A DNA stretch of 33,492 nt from Hemicentrotus pulcherrimus (GCA_003118195.1 BEXV01000026.1:453291-486782); one strand, 5' to 3'. Shown: positions 12,084 to 23,370, numbered from the stretch's first letter. Made by a program: numbers and translations. Notes: generated by a model not told the origin, from the letters alone.

Positions 12084-12948
12084 CCCCCCCCCCCCNNNNN
12101 NNNNNNNNNNNNNNNNNNNNNNNNNNNNNNNNNNNNNNNNNNNNNNNNNNNNNNNNNNNNNNNNNNNNNNNNNNNNNNNNNNNNNNNNNNNNNNNNNNNN
12201 NNNNNNNNNNNNNNNNNNNNNNNNNNNNNNNNNNNNNNNNNNNNNNNNNNNNNNNNNNNNNNNNNNNNNNNNNNNNNNNNNNNNNNNNNNNNNNNNNNNN
12301 NNNNNNNNNNNNNNNNNNNNNNNNNNNNNNNNNNNNNNNNNNNNNNNNNNNNNNNNNNNNNNNNNNNNNNNNNNNNNNNNNNNNNNNNNNNNNNNNNNNN
12401 NNNNNNNNNNNNNNNNNNNNNNNNNNNNNNNNNNNNNNNNNNNNNNNNNNNNNNNNNNNNNNNNNNNNNNNNNNNNNNNNNNNNNNNNNNNNNNNNNNNN
12501 NNNNNNNNNNNNNNNNNNNNNNNNNNNNNNNNNNNNNNNNNNNNNNNNNNNNNNNNNNNNNNNNNNNNNNNNNNNNNNNNNNNNNNNNNNNNNNNNNNNN
12601 NNNNNNNNNNNNNNNNNNNNNNNNNNNNNNNNNNNNNNNNNNNNNNNNNNNNNNNNNNNNNNNNNNNNNNNNNNNNNNNNNNNNNNNNNNNNNNNNNNNN
12701 NNNNNNNNNNNNNNNNNNNNNNNNNNNNNNNNNNNNNNNNNNNNNNNNNNNNNNNNNNNNNNNNNNNNNNNNNNNNNNNNNNNNNNNNNNNNNNNNNNNN
12801 NNNNNNNNNNNNNNNNNNNNNNNNNNNNNNNNNNNNNNNNNNNNNNNNNNNNNNNNNNNNNNNNNNNNNNNNNNNNNNNNNNNNNNNNNNNNNNNNNNNN
12901 NNNNNNNNNNNNNNNNNNNNNNNNNNNNNNNNNNNNNNNNNNNNNNNN
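12084..12948. other. Assembly gap preceded by a C12 run
   Basis: A run of at least 12 C (12084-12095) leads into 853 N (12096-12948). The non-round length suggests a gap size estimated from paired reads. The long frames that span it (313-351 codons, both strands) are composed of unknown residues and mean nothing. The C run probably marks where sequencing stopped. Confidence 0.98.
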
Positions 12949-13107
12949 AGGGACGGAGTGTTTTCCACTTGACATAACCTGCATCTATGAACAAGGGAAG
13001 GGGCACGTTAACACACAACGCATGCTTCAGTCATCTGCCTAGGTGGGAGTCGAACCCGGGATCCTTGGTTCGACAGGCAGACGCTTTACCGACTGAGCCA
13101 ACTCGCC
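12949..13107 (-). mobile_element. tRNA-derived SINE, 5' head, truncated by the gap
   Basis: On the minus strand an RNA polymerase III A box (TGGCTCAGTCGG, 13100-13089) is followed 44 bases on by a B box (GGTTCGACTCC, 13056-13046), exactly the spacing found in tRNA genes. The expected acceptor stem does not pair (5' GGCGAGT at 13107-13101 against CTAGGCA at 13042-13036) and two T-stem pairs are mismatched. It is therefore not a working tRNA but the tRNA-like head of a SINE. The body runs leftward from about 13035 into the gap, so its tail and any LINE-related 3' end are not visible. Confidence 0.7.
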
Positions 13108-14274
13108 TCCTCGCCTACCTTTATTACAATACATTTATTGAGCTGTTTCGATAGAAAATTCCGAGTCTTACGCGTGCATTGAAGAAGGAAAAAAGGGGAG
13201 AAAAAAAAAATATCCAAAACATTACATTTCCATAAGTGAAATGCAATGGACCTGGGGTTCTTCAACTGCAGCTTTTTTATTGATCAATCAAACGTTCCTT
13301 TTTTTTTCAGATAGATCCCGTCGGGACAGAACAAAAAGGTGGAAAACAGGATCATCAGGGTATTTATACTTCCGTAATGCATTATATCTTCAATTAGATT
13401 CGTATGAAATTGAAGACTAAAAACAGGAAGGCAATTAGGGAGAGGAGATTAAAGAAATAACTAGCAGTAGAGAGTGGGAAGAGGCAAGACTGGGAAGGAT
13501 ATATGGAATGAGAATTTTTATTTTAGACTTGTAATGGAAATGATATATTTCGGGTATCCAGTCTAATTTTGAGATGTCATTTTTTTAATGGAGGAAAACA
13601 GCAAGACGATTACGTCGATGTATTTTTCTGAGTGACAAAAAACATTTTTTCGATTGAATTATTTGAACATTTGCATGTGCGCATACCTTAAATTCAAACA
13701 AAAGACTTGCCATTAGCATCATATGCGATTGATCCGAAAGCGAAATATCCTTTTATTTCGAGAATTCCGCTGACAACAAAATCTTGTAACCTTAAAAAAC
13801 CCACGTACGGTCAGAAAGTAAACAGGAAGTCCATCTGTTTTTCCCGCATCGAATTCGACATGCTGCTCGAGTGAATTAGAAAAGAAAAAAAAAATAATAT
13901 TCATGAAATGTACCCATTTCTAAATATAATTCGTCGAGGTGAAGGTTGTCTGTGTACAGAATCATGTGCAACAACAAGGATATCATTATCTTTTTCTTTT
14001 CAAGAAAACTCGGCTTCCATCCGTTAAAAATTAAATATAGATTGCGTGCTTGATTATGTAAGCAGAAAAGAAGTCATAGTTAAGCTTGTAAAATTGTAAT
14101 AATAAGATCGAGCACGGTGATCTTTATTTCCTGGTTGGAAGCCGAAATTTCTTGACAATTTGAGTTTCGGAATCTATATAAAGTCGACATACTCTTTTTA
14201 AAAAGCTGTTAAACTATGAAAATGTTTAACGGAAGTATTTATATCTCGTGTATGGACGGACATACTTACAAAAA
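13108..14274. other. No gene seen
   Basis: AT-rich unique sequence with A-rich stretches near 13190-13210. A 61-codon minus-strand frame (13719-13904) has no recognisable motif. Confidence 0.55.
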
Positions 14275-14817
14275 AAACCGTCAGACCAACATAAAGTACA
14301 GACATGGCAGAAAGACAACCAGGCTAAAAGACCGAAATACAAATACACGGATATAAAAACGAAGAACGACATTTCAAAACAGATTCAAGACGGAAAGATG
14401 GAAAAGTTAATTTAAAGATGCCCATATATTTGGAAGAGTTCGTTTATTTATTTTTCTTCTTCTTATTTAACACACAATAGACTTTGGCCTAAAAAAAAAC
14501 ACACTGTGCATTGCACCGCCAGTCATCTGACGAAACCGGCCTTAAACGACAAACACTTACTGAAAGGCAGGCAGACCGAAGGAGAAAGATGCAGACATAA
14601 ACACGTTGACAAAAGAGAGACAGATAGAAAAAAAGACAGGCAGACATAAAGACAAACAGTCAACTGAAAGGCAAAGAGACAGACAAAATACAAACAGGTA
14701 AACAGAAGTACAAACAGTGAGAAAGACTGGTATAGCCAGGCAGGTCGAAAACAGGACGGACTCAAAACAGGTAGACAGGAGATTGAAGAGTGTCTAAAAT
14801 ATTACGATAGGTCGTTC

Positions 14818-14858
<41 letters not shown>
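14275..14858 (+). repeat. Degenerate CAGA/GACA-type tract ending in (GA)n
   Basis: From about 14275 to 14785 the + strand is purine-rich with recurrent CAGAC, GACAG, AAACAG and AGGCAGAC words, interrupted by less repetitive sequence around 14400-14520. It looks like an old, diverged tetranucleotide satellite. A cleaner GA microsatellite follows at 14817-14858. The 80-codon minus-strand frame across it (14523-14765) is the Leu/Ser/Cys-rich translation of this repeat and is rejected as a gene. Confidence 0.7.
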
Positions 14859-14859
<1 letters not shown>

Positions 14860-17733
14860 GCAAAGAGATTTTACAGGGGGAAAAGTTTAATACTTCAAGG
14901 GGTATATAAAACTGTTTCTAAAAGCACATGACCGAAAGGATTATGATCTTAATCATTGACTCAAATGGATTTATATGTAGCTGGCCATATTTTTTTTTTT
15001 TTATAGCGATCGCGTGTCGGAAATTACTCGAGGATAAGACCTTCAAGAGTAGAAGGGGTTTCCCCAGTAGCGAAAGCTAATCAGTAGAGGTCTCTCTCTC
15101 GAGCTTTAAAGATAAAAGTTGGGTTCAGGTCATACGATTGCATTGTGAAAGAAACGGTGGGGAATCGATCAGAACAGGTTGATCATCTAGCATATAGGTA
15201 TTGGTGTGCACTGCAAGGTTCTGGAATTATCAAAATTATATGAAATTTGCCCAAGTCTTGTTAGAGTTACAATCACTGTGCACAGAAATATGGGACTACA
15301 CAAATATGTGGCATAAAAATCCGTCCCGACTTTTATGCTGTTACATGCCATATTTAGAATATTGAGGCATTTGAAGAGCCATGATTTCAGGGAATATTTC
15401 TTATCTGGTGTTCTTCCAGTGCACACTTGCATAATAACAATGATAATGCTCACAAAATATTTTCACCTCTTTCCAGAACTCAACCTTCTTTTTAAAGGAC
15501 ATAAGACGCAATAAACTATCTGTAAACCTGAGAGAAGTGTCCTTCTGGAGATGTCGGTGGTTGAGGTGATACCTCAAATGAAGATAATGTTGAAAAATGT
15601 ACACAGATGCATCTAATTCTATTAGGCCTATCTTTTATTGCACTCATAGATAATAATACTCTCAATGAAATAAATTAAGATGTATAAAACAATAGTTACA
15701 TTGAAAGATGTGATAAGGTATATTGAAACAAGTGAAATCACAGAGATGTCCATGTTTTTTTTTTTAACACTAGTAAGAATAGAAAGATAAGAATCAATTT
15801 TTTTTTATATAAAACATACAATTCAACTTTTAAAGTGCAAAGACACGCTATTGATTGAAACCAAAAAAGAAATTGTGAATGAGAAGTGCAGCAAACATCA
15901 TATTAACACAGTTTCACTTATTATTATCAAATGTTTTGAATATAACGTTCATCGTGATGAAGGTTTGTTTTTATTTTTCGTATTAATTTCAAATAGAGCC
16001 TCCTTGAATAAGAACAAGTAATCCTATTTCAAGAAGTGAAACAAAACTTGATTTTTTAAAATCCATACTCAGGTCTTGGTTTGATTTGGGATTTGCATTT
16101 GACCATACAAGTAATGCAAGTGGCACCACAAAAATTGTCATATTAAGAAATTGCATTTTCATTTCTATAAATAGTCAAGTTTCTAATATATTTTGTACAT
16201 TAATAAAAGATAAGCTTTACCCATAATCTGATAGTATTTAGAAAATAATAGCTCCCAGAAAGACTTCAATAAGAAAGAAAGCTATTGGCACCAACAAAAT
16301 AAAAGTTCACAACAAAACTTGCAAAAATTAAAATAATATAAATGACCACTTTTTGCTCAATGGCAAGGAGTGATAAACTGTTCTTTTTTTAAACAGTCAG
16401 ACTTTTAAGGTCTTAAAATGGTTGTTTAGTAATCAAAAGAAGAAAAAATATCTACTGAACATTTAAAAATATGATACACAATAATCACAAAGTGTCATGG
16501 ACAGAACTAGGAAAACAAAGAGTGAAAAATATTTCACCGAACAAATAAAATTACATGGTAATGGCAAAAACCATTACATGTTTTGTATATCTGTTTAGGC
16601 AGAATCTCTTTTGCTTGAATACAAAATTAAAATAAAATAAAAATAAGAATTGAACATTCAAGTTAGAATTATGTGTAATTCAATGGATAGAGTTTAATAG
16701 AACCTGACATTTAGTTGTTTAAATTTGTAACTGCAATCAAATAAATAACAAACAAGTTACATTACTCATTATAGTTTTTAGATATAATACAGCTTATCTA
16801 TCAATAAGAAGAAAAAAAATAATATCAGTTATAGTCATGTGTGAGGTAGAAGAATCCATTTGATGTGAACGGTAACAGGCATTAAATGGGTAAGTAGGAG
16901 GTAAAAGGCATTAAGTGACAAATTTGTAGGCCAAAAGGCACATGAAACCTAGATATATAGATTGTATACTTTTAATTGTATATCACATGAAAGATGAACA
17001 TCCTCTTGCACTTGAGACGCATATTATTAATTCTCACCAATAAAAACAAAAGCAAAAGATTATTTCAGAGTATCAAAACAACAACAAATACCAACAACAA
17101 ATATCAATTTTTACTTTTGTGAACCATGCAATCTGAAACCTTATGGTTAGGCTGATTTGTAAAACAAATAGAACATCGAAATGATGTTTACGTCCAATAT
17201 AAAGTGAACCTCGTAGTTGCACGATTTGTGTTAAAGTGCCCTTCTTCAAGTTTGTAATAGACAATGATGAAAGGGCAACATAATGACCTGACCAATATCT
17301 GAATCCCTGCTCTACTTAGTCATATTGTAATAACATGCCTTATATCATCTGCTGATAGACAGAAGTTCCCCTAAACCAAAAAAAAATTACCTTCAATTTG
17401 TTTCTTAACGTTTATCAAGGAAAGACACACTTCTTCCTGTTTCTGGAATGTACAATAAAAATCAGCTGAATATAAGTTCAATTTCAGTACAAATAGTTTG
17501 TATAGAAATTCCTACAAATATAATAATACAAAGTCTTTGATAACATGTAGAATTTTACATAAATATATACATGATAAATACTCTTTGAAATAGAGCTTTC
17601 TTGATTTGACAAAAATTGTACATATTCAAGTTTATTCAACTAAACGAAAGTTTCTCTGACAGTAAAATGCATTAAAAGAAAGAAAAGATGTCAGCACATC
17701 ATTTTTCATCAGCTTATATGTCTCAAACAGCTT
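14859..17733. other. Long AT-rich stretch without a supported gene
   Basis: Strongly AT-rich, with few simple repeats and no recognisable transposon ends. Two overlapping minus-strand frames at 15187-15604 (67 and 88 codons) show no known motif. The block lies immediately downstream of the EEP gene on that gene's strand, so part of it could be 3' UTR. AATAAA on the minus strand occurs several times, for example near 15638. This is inference only. Confidence 0.45.
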
Positions 17734-17764
17734 CATATATATATATATATATAAATATATAATA
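17734..17764. repeat. (TA)n microsatellite
   Basis: About nine uninterrupted AT units followed by AT-rich imperfect units. A typical slippage-prone tract. Confidence 0.85.
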
Positions 17765-18327
17765 TATGCCCAATGGCAATAAGATCTTTATCCTGCATTC
17801 AAAGTGTGTGACATTTCAATGCTATTTTACAGCTGCATCAGAAGAGAAAGGAATATCTGAAACTCGAGGAGTAATTATCTGCTACTTAATCTAGATTGGT
17901 AGAATTTAAGAGAGAATGAGTCAGTTGCAGGGGGTAATTATAAGATTTAATCATCAAACTTTCTTGAGGAAAACCAGAAATTATATAGCGACAACAAAAC
18001 AACATAAATTGCAACAAAAGTAACAAGGTAATGAATCCGGAATATAAACTATTTTATAATCTAATCATCAAATTTATTGAACAGAGCATCAACCACATGA
18101 AAAGGTTTCCTGACTATGTTGGCAAAATATACACAGAACTATTTTTGAGTGGCTATAGATTGCTATTTCACAAGAACAGGCAAGGTAAGATCAATTTACC
18201 TTTGATATATAGCACCAGAAATGAGATGTCATAATTTTGGCCAAATAATCACAAAATGTTTACAAAATTAATCTGCTTTACATAGAGAAATGGACTATAG
18301 AAATGTTTTGCCAAGGACAGTGAGGTT

Positions 18328-18333
18328 TTTATT
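18328..18333 (-). promoter_or_regulatory. Possible poly(A) signal of the EEP gene
   Basis: The hexamer AATAAA on the minus strand lies about 235 bases after the stop codon at 18571-18569 and is the first canonical signal I noticed. In DNA this AT-rich the hexamer is common, so position is the only support. Later copies could be used instead. Confidence 0.25.
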
Positions 18334-18568
18334 AATTCTTTATGTTGCAGAAATTACAATTGTATTCCCTTTAACAAATCCATGTCTCAGAAATACAAGT
18401 AACAAGTAGATCATCTTGCCTACTACAATATGATTTCAGCTCATCTATCGCAGTGATCTATCATACATAAATAGAAAACACCCTGAAAACTTTGGACTGA
18501 AAGAACAAATGATGTCTTTCACAGTAACTTGACCTGTAGGGAAAATACATGTCTATCATTCATATTCC

Positions 18569-19267
18569 CTAGATGAATTGTAATTCTGCTATAACCATGA
18601 GGTGATCAGATGGATTGAACTCTTCAAGAAGCGAGCTTTCCAGAAGTTGTAACGGTTCCTCAAACCAGGACTGCGACAACACCACAAGAGAGAACATCCC
18701 CAGAAGGCTGATGGAGAGATTGACCAGAGCCAGGTTACGACACGAGCTCAGGATGGTGCGTACCCACGACGCAAGATGGAGGTGACGTACGTGTCTCCAC
18801 GACGGCGGGGCAACGGCAAGGGGCAATTGGCAGAAGCGTGCTAGGGATTTATGTCTGTGCAGGGAGCCACCTTGGGTGACAGCGAGTACAGTCTGGATCA
18901 AACCTACAAAGAGTTGCAAGGTGAAGGCTCCAAAAACAATTCTCACGATGGAGTAGAGTCTGTATAAGTCTGCGCTGCACGCTTCACAGTTTGGTACTGA
19001 ACAGGAGTGTCCATCTCCACCCCTGACACACACACCACATTGGCACGATCCGCTTGGACCACAGTCGTGCAAGCAATTTCCTCCCGATTCTCTATGATAT
19101 GTCCTTCTGCCTGCCTCTATTATGGCTTTCCTTCTTGCAGAGGTGATATATCGTTGATACTTTTGAGCATAGATGTTGCCGTAGCCTTTCAGCTCAGCAG
19201 AGCTGACCCTAAAGTAGCGATTGCTGGCAAGGATTCTGTCCGGCCTGCTCACAAAACCTGGTGATGG
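18569..19267 (-). CDS. Terminal coding exon of a membrane EEP-superfamily (DNase I-like) protein
   Basis: This exon follows a clear acceptor (TTTCTTTGACAG, exon starts 19267, phase 0) and runs 232 codons to TAG at 18571-18569. It begins PSPGFVSRPDRIL. RPDRIL (residues 8-13 of the exon) matches the EEP motif whose Asp is catalytic in DNase I (Asp212). The last line, NPSDHLMVIAEL (218-229), supplies the catalytic Asp-His pair. Between them are a basic helix-like stretch (36-60), eight cysteines with C-x3-C-x5-C-x-C-x2-C-x8-C-x4-C-x2-C spacing (65-97), a hydrophobic segment about 107-130 and another about 179-199. Two spans would leave both halves of the enzyme on the same side of a membrane. 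The cysteines suggest the extracellular or lumenal side. Family members include nucleases, lipid phosphodiesterases and phosphatases; the substrate here cannot be told. The absence of an ATG at the frame start is expected for an internal/terminal exon. Confidence 0.85.
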   Translation of the reverse strand, partial: PSPGFVSRPDRILASNRYFRVSSAELKGYGNIYAQKYQRYITSARRKAIIEAGRRTYHRESGGNCLHDCGPSGSCQCGVCVRGGDGHSCSVPNCEACSADLYRLYSIVRIVFGAFTLQLFVGLIQTVLAVTQGGSLHRHKSLARFCQLPLAVAPPSWRHVRHLHLASWVRTILSSCRNLALVNLSISLLGMFSLVVLSQSWFEEPLQLLESSLLEEFNPSDHLMVIAELQFI

Positions 19268-21096
19268 CTGTCAAAGAAATAAAGATTGGACAGTATGGTG
19301 TTACAAAACATGTTTTGGTGTTAAACAATATATCTTACAGTGTCAATGAAGAACTCATTTGAAACATTCCAATCTAAAAAAAATTATATACATCTAATAC
19401 AAACATTGCAAAGATAATAAGGTCATTTTAATTAAATTATAGTCAAGTGTGAATGTAAATACCATAGTCATTTAAAAAAATTGAATACCATGATTCTCAA
19501 TAACATGATGGTCCCCTTTACATTACCACTCGCCATCAGACTTGAATGACAAACACAAAATCGAAAAGAGACATAATTGAAGAACATTCCAGAATATGGG
19601 AAATATTGTTGATCTACGATGGTAGCATGAGATATACTGCACCCAGAGGGCTTATTGATTGTGAAGATTAACACACAAGGGAGATTAAAAAATGGAATTA
19701 CTGGTACACATGCCCCCTTCTAAATCACAATCAACAAATATGCCATTCTTCATAAGAGCCGAGTATATGATTCTTGTCACATCCAATATTGGAGTACATA
19801 ATACATATTTTTCTCTAAAAAGAAAGACAAAGAGCTTAATTGTCCAGCTCGGATTAATGCCAGTAAATAAAATGATTTGCAGTAGCACTTTAAAAGGTTA
19901 ATTTAGAAGAAAATTAGTCCAATCATGAATGCTACCTTTATCAGTGAGTATATTCCCATGCCGTTACACAGCCCAAACACCATTTTGAAAAATGGTTGAT
20001 TTGGGGGAAATGCCATTTAGACTACTGGAAAAACCCATGAAAAAAACTATCAGTGTTTGCTCATTCTGATTTTGGGATGAGTAGTGCAAATGCACGACTC
20101 TGCATTTGATCTCACACGGACCAAGGAGAGTAACGTGACTAAAAAATGGAATCGTACCAAAGTTTTGAAAGCATGCATTTACACAACAAAAATTTGTTCA
20201 CATTTCTGCCGGCGTTAAAACAAAATCACACTCAAAAGGTGGACTTTCCAGGATATGCTGGTATTTGCTTAGCAATTTCTAACAAAACACTGGGATGTGG
20301 AGAAAAAGGCAGTGTTATTGCCACTAACAGCATCTAAATATTAAAATTTGATGAGTTTTGTATCATTTACTTGATCGGTAATAATCCTGACACCCTCTCT
20401 TTCAATCAAAATATCGCTTATTCTGACAAATCAATCATTAGAATTTATTTTTAAAATCTTCTTTATAATAAAAAGAATAATGAGATGATATCAAAAACTG
20501 AAAGGACGGATGCATCTTATTCTTTTTACATATACATGTATATATACAACATTGAGAGTATAACCTATATGTAGCCTCCATACTATTGCTGAAAAGAACA
20601 TGTTTCAATGAAAAAGGCATAGACCTCAAAGTTCTATATTTTTAGGTCATCAGTTTATAATTCCTCTTAAAATAGACAAATAACTAATCCCCATCCATTT
20701 GAAATATTTCAAACTACTATCTTCCCTATACAACATAAATCTTATTTCAGGAAAAAAAAAAGTTGAGAAACAGAGAGGAATGGATAACGAGCGGAAAAGT
20801 TTTACGAATGGGTCTCATCAAAATTCTAGACAACAGAATTTGGGGCATCTATGCGATATACCGAGGGGGTTCAAGAGAGCAGCAGGGAGACATGGCTAAA
20901 GTTAGAATACCGCTAATCTGACAAAATGGATTTTAAATACCAGACAATGCTGGGATTGACTCAAAAGGGATGACCGGCAAGGAAATCTTGGACTTTTCCA
21001 GCGTGAATAATGACCGGATCCTGCTCTCCGAGGATGATCGAATTTAGAGCCAGACTAATTGGCTAGGGGTTTATCCTCCTTTTGGAGTGGGTAAAA

Positions 21097-21341
21097 TGAG
21101 AGAGGGTTAAGAGGAAGAGATACATTGAAAGAAGCAGAATAGAATGGAGAGAGATTAAGGGAGAGGTAGAAACAGAGAGTAAAAGGGACAGAGAGAGAGA
21201 GAGAGAGGCAGAGGCAGAGAGAGACTTGTGAGAGATGGCAAGAAAGCACGGAGAGAGAGAGAGAGAGAGAGAGTGCAGTGATAGATGGCAAGAAAGCATG
21301 AGAGTGAAAGAAAGAGATAGAGAGAGGGGGGAGGAGGGGGG
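21097..21341 (+). repeat. Purine-rich (GA)n tract with a 50-bp local duplication
   Basis: GA-rich imperfect repeats with cleaner GA runs at about 21190-21207 and 21250-21272. The word AGATGGCAAGAAAGCA occurs at 21233 and again at 21283, showing a local tandem duplication of 50 bases. The two 78-codon minus-strand frames across it are Leu/Ser repeats and not genes. Confidence 0.85.
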
Positions 21342-21541
21342 ATGTTAAAAGAAAATCAGAGAGATACTGTGAATATTGGAGTCACAGAAAAATTTACTTG
21401 AACAGGACCTGGAAACATTTTTGTCTCTCACGTCTATGCAATTCATGTCTAGATGGCTGAACCTGTAACACTTAACACTACATCTATAAGAAAAATATTA
21501 AAAAACTCTCCCTTTTTACAATCACTGATTGCAATCATAGT

Positions 21542-21561
21542 TATATATATATATATATATA
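21542..21561. repeat. (TA)n microsatellite
   Basis: Ten TA units inside the EEP gene intron. Confidence 0.9.
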
Positions 21562-21998
21562 CATATTTTTGTTTTAATCAGTGATCTACAATGATTTGTT
21601 TGATTCATCTGATTAAAATCATTGATTTAATCAACAGAATATTCTTATTAAGGCAATTTCAATTAATCTACCACTTTTGTAGTAATCAAATTGAAAAAGC
21701 TGCTAAAAAAATACACCAAAGCTTACTACTAGAAGATGTTTAAATCAGTTATCTGAGTAGATTAATTCATTGAAATTGATTCAATTTACTTCGGGCATGT
21801 CTGCAAAAAGGAAAAAAATAGAAGAAAAAATAATGCTACACTAATATTTATTTAATAACCTTGATAATGACATAAACCAAACAGAAACAAATCAAATATA
21901 AAAATTCAAATAACTATTGATCCTTTTATGATGAAGGTAACCCCATGACATGTTAAATGTGGGGGAATTCTTGTCAAAGTCATATCCCTACCCCTCAC

Positions 21999-22219
21999 CA
22001 TGTTGCTGAATGTGAAACCATTTTCTCCGTAGTGCATGACCTTCCAGGCGTCATCGTAGGCCGTGAGTTCCGACTCCACGGTCGGGTTCTTAGATTTGGC
22101 GTACTTGGGGCACTTATTCTGCGAGGAGAAGTAGCCCAGATGTAGCCCCTCCAGGGGACCCTCGTAATCATTGTAGGTGTTAAAGTCGCCGAGGAGGATG
22201 GAGTAGTTGGGCTTTGCAT
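21999..22219 (-). CDS. Internal coding exon of the EEP-superfamily protein, GDFN motif
   Basis: A 221-base exon on the minus strand, bounded by a strong acceptor (pyrimidine tract then CTTACAG, exon starts 22219) and donor (AACATG then GTGAGG, exon ends 21999). It enters in phase 1 (the first codon is split, completed by AT) and leaves in phase 0, matching the next exon at 19267. The 74 residues contain SILLGDFNTYNDYEGPL at residues 7-23. GDFN holds the Asp and Asn equivalent to DNase I Asp168/Asn170. The exon ends with GENGFTFSNM, which continues naturally into PSPGFVSRPDRIL. The N-terminal half of the EEP fold (first strands and the catalytic QE motif) is not in this exon. It must come from exons at higher coordinates that I could not place. 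Frame, splice sites and motif order agree well. Confidence 0.87.
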
Positions 22220-22574
22220 CTGTAAGGGGGTGAATAAAAAAGAAATCTTGGGAACAGAAGTTCAAGGTAGAGCCTCATTTCCTATGAATGCACATGGGGA
22301 ATATCTTGAAGTTGTGGATTGAACCGTCAAATGTAGCAATACTTTGAGCTTTACTACTTCTTATTATATTATCATTATCGTTACCATTACTGTTCTAAAT
22401 TTAGCACAACCTGATGTGTAATTGGTGAATTAGTCAGGAACTGGACTTAATCCAAAGAATCTAAGTTCACCTGCTTTTTACCACATGTTCAATGATAGTA
22501 TTGAATTCACCATTATCATACTGCTAAAGGTGGTGTTGCTGTTTTTTTTAAAATTATTTTAATGTCATAACTAT

Positions 22575-22601
22575 ATCATCATCATCATCATCATCATCAT
22601 C
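22575..22601 (+). repeat. (ATC)n trinucleotide repeat
   Basis: Nine ATC units, followed by looser ATC/ATT-rich sequence to about 22660. Confidence 0.9.
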
Positions 22602-22832
22602 ACCATGATAACACTATCATAAATAATCATCAATATTGTTATCATTATTATCTATAATGTCAATATGAGTAACATTGCATATATACAGAGCAAATAAAAA
22701 AGGTACACAATTTGAAAATATCCCCCTTCCCCAAATGTATTTTTACGATATCTGCATTATTTGTTTCCGTGTCTGTTTCATCAGATTTACAGTATTTATG
22801 CTCACGTGAGCACTGACTGATTTCGAAAAACT

Positions 22833-22979
22833 CGCAGTGTATACATTTTTGATCAAGACTAACAACAATTTCTCAGAACAATAAATGAAATAAACCCGCA
22901 GGGGTCGTCGCAGTGTGCATTTTTTATCAAGACTAACAACAATTTCTTCGAACAATAAATGAAATAAACCTGCAGGGCA
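22833..22979. repeat. Tandem duplication, two copies of about 76 bp
   Basis: Copy 1 starts at 22833 and copy 2 at 22909, both with CGCAGTGT. Both run through ATCAAGACTAACAACAATTT and end with AATGAAATAAACC, T/C, GCAGGG. A few substitutions and a one-base length difference separate them, so the duplication is fairly recent. Confidence 0.85.
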
Positions 22980-23370
22980 TCTGATTGCAAAGAAATATTC
23001 CTCTGTCTGGTAGATCCATTAAAAAGCACATCAGATATGGATAGAAAATTTACACTGGTAAATTGTGTGAGAAGGGAAAATTTGATAAAGGTATCAAGAT
23101 ATTTGATGTCCACAAATGGGGTGGATTCACACTGCCAATTAAACCACTCAACTGTGCTGCCTTTTTCAACCCTTAAACCACGATGCCGAAGACATCTAGG
23201 GCTAGAGGCAATGGAAGACGGTGTTATATTCTCCTCAAATACGAGCTTTGTTTACACCCTCAAATGTAAAGCATGTTCTGCATCTCCTGATCAGAAAGCA
23301 GGCAAGGAGGAGAGGCATCACGCCTGAGTAACCGTACATGTGACTTATCTTGAGAACAGTGGGAACTCAC

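Larger units (their letters stand above)
19268..21998 (-). other. Intron of the EEP gene
   Basis: This 2,731-bp intron has a GTGAGG donor directly after 21999 and a pyrimidine-tract acceptor ending at 19268. It contains AT-rich sequence, a GC-richer patch at about 20750-21060 that is open in several frames on both strands, and the purine and TA repeats listed separately. Paired opposing frames at 19685-19901 (67-69 codons) and a 63-codon + frame at 20146-20337 have no recognisable motif. A spare acceptor-like site near 21796 is followed by an early stop. Confidence 0.8.
22220..23370 (-). other. Probable intron of the EEP gene, simple repeats
   Basis: Upstream of the GDFN exon on the minus strand. 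It holds ATC repeats, the 76-bp tandem duplication listed separately, and a minus-strand frame open for about 130 codons (about 22859-23250) that runs into that duplication and has no recognisable motif. No exon with the required phase (ending with one spare base) was convincing. Confidence 0.45.

Noticed and set aside
11913..13042. Open frames of 313-351 codons on both strands
   Set aside because: They exist only because the N gap is read as unknown residues. The sequenced flanks share no coding signal.
13036..13107. Functional tRNA gene
   Set aside because: A and B boxes are present, but the acceptor stem does not pair and the T stem has two mismatches.
14523..14765. 80-codon minus-strand frame rich in Leu, Ser and Cys
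   Set aside because: Direct translation of the degenerate CAGA/GACA repeat.
19007..19264. 85-codon + frame opposite the EEP exon
   Set aside because: It is antisense to a well-supported exon and is explained as its shadow.
21055..21299. Two 78-codon minus-strand frames with LSLSLS runs
   Set aside because: Translation of the GA/CT repeat.
22471..22520. Minus-strand mini-exon reading YDNGEFNTIIEHVVKS, ending at a good donor
   Set aside because: It ends with two spare bases, whereas the GDFN exon needs one. It also lies in ATC/ATT-rich sequence where chance frames are common.
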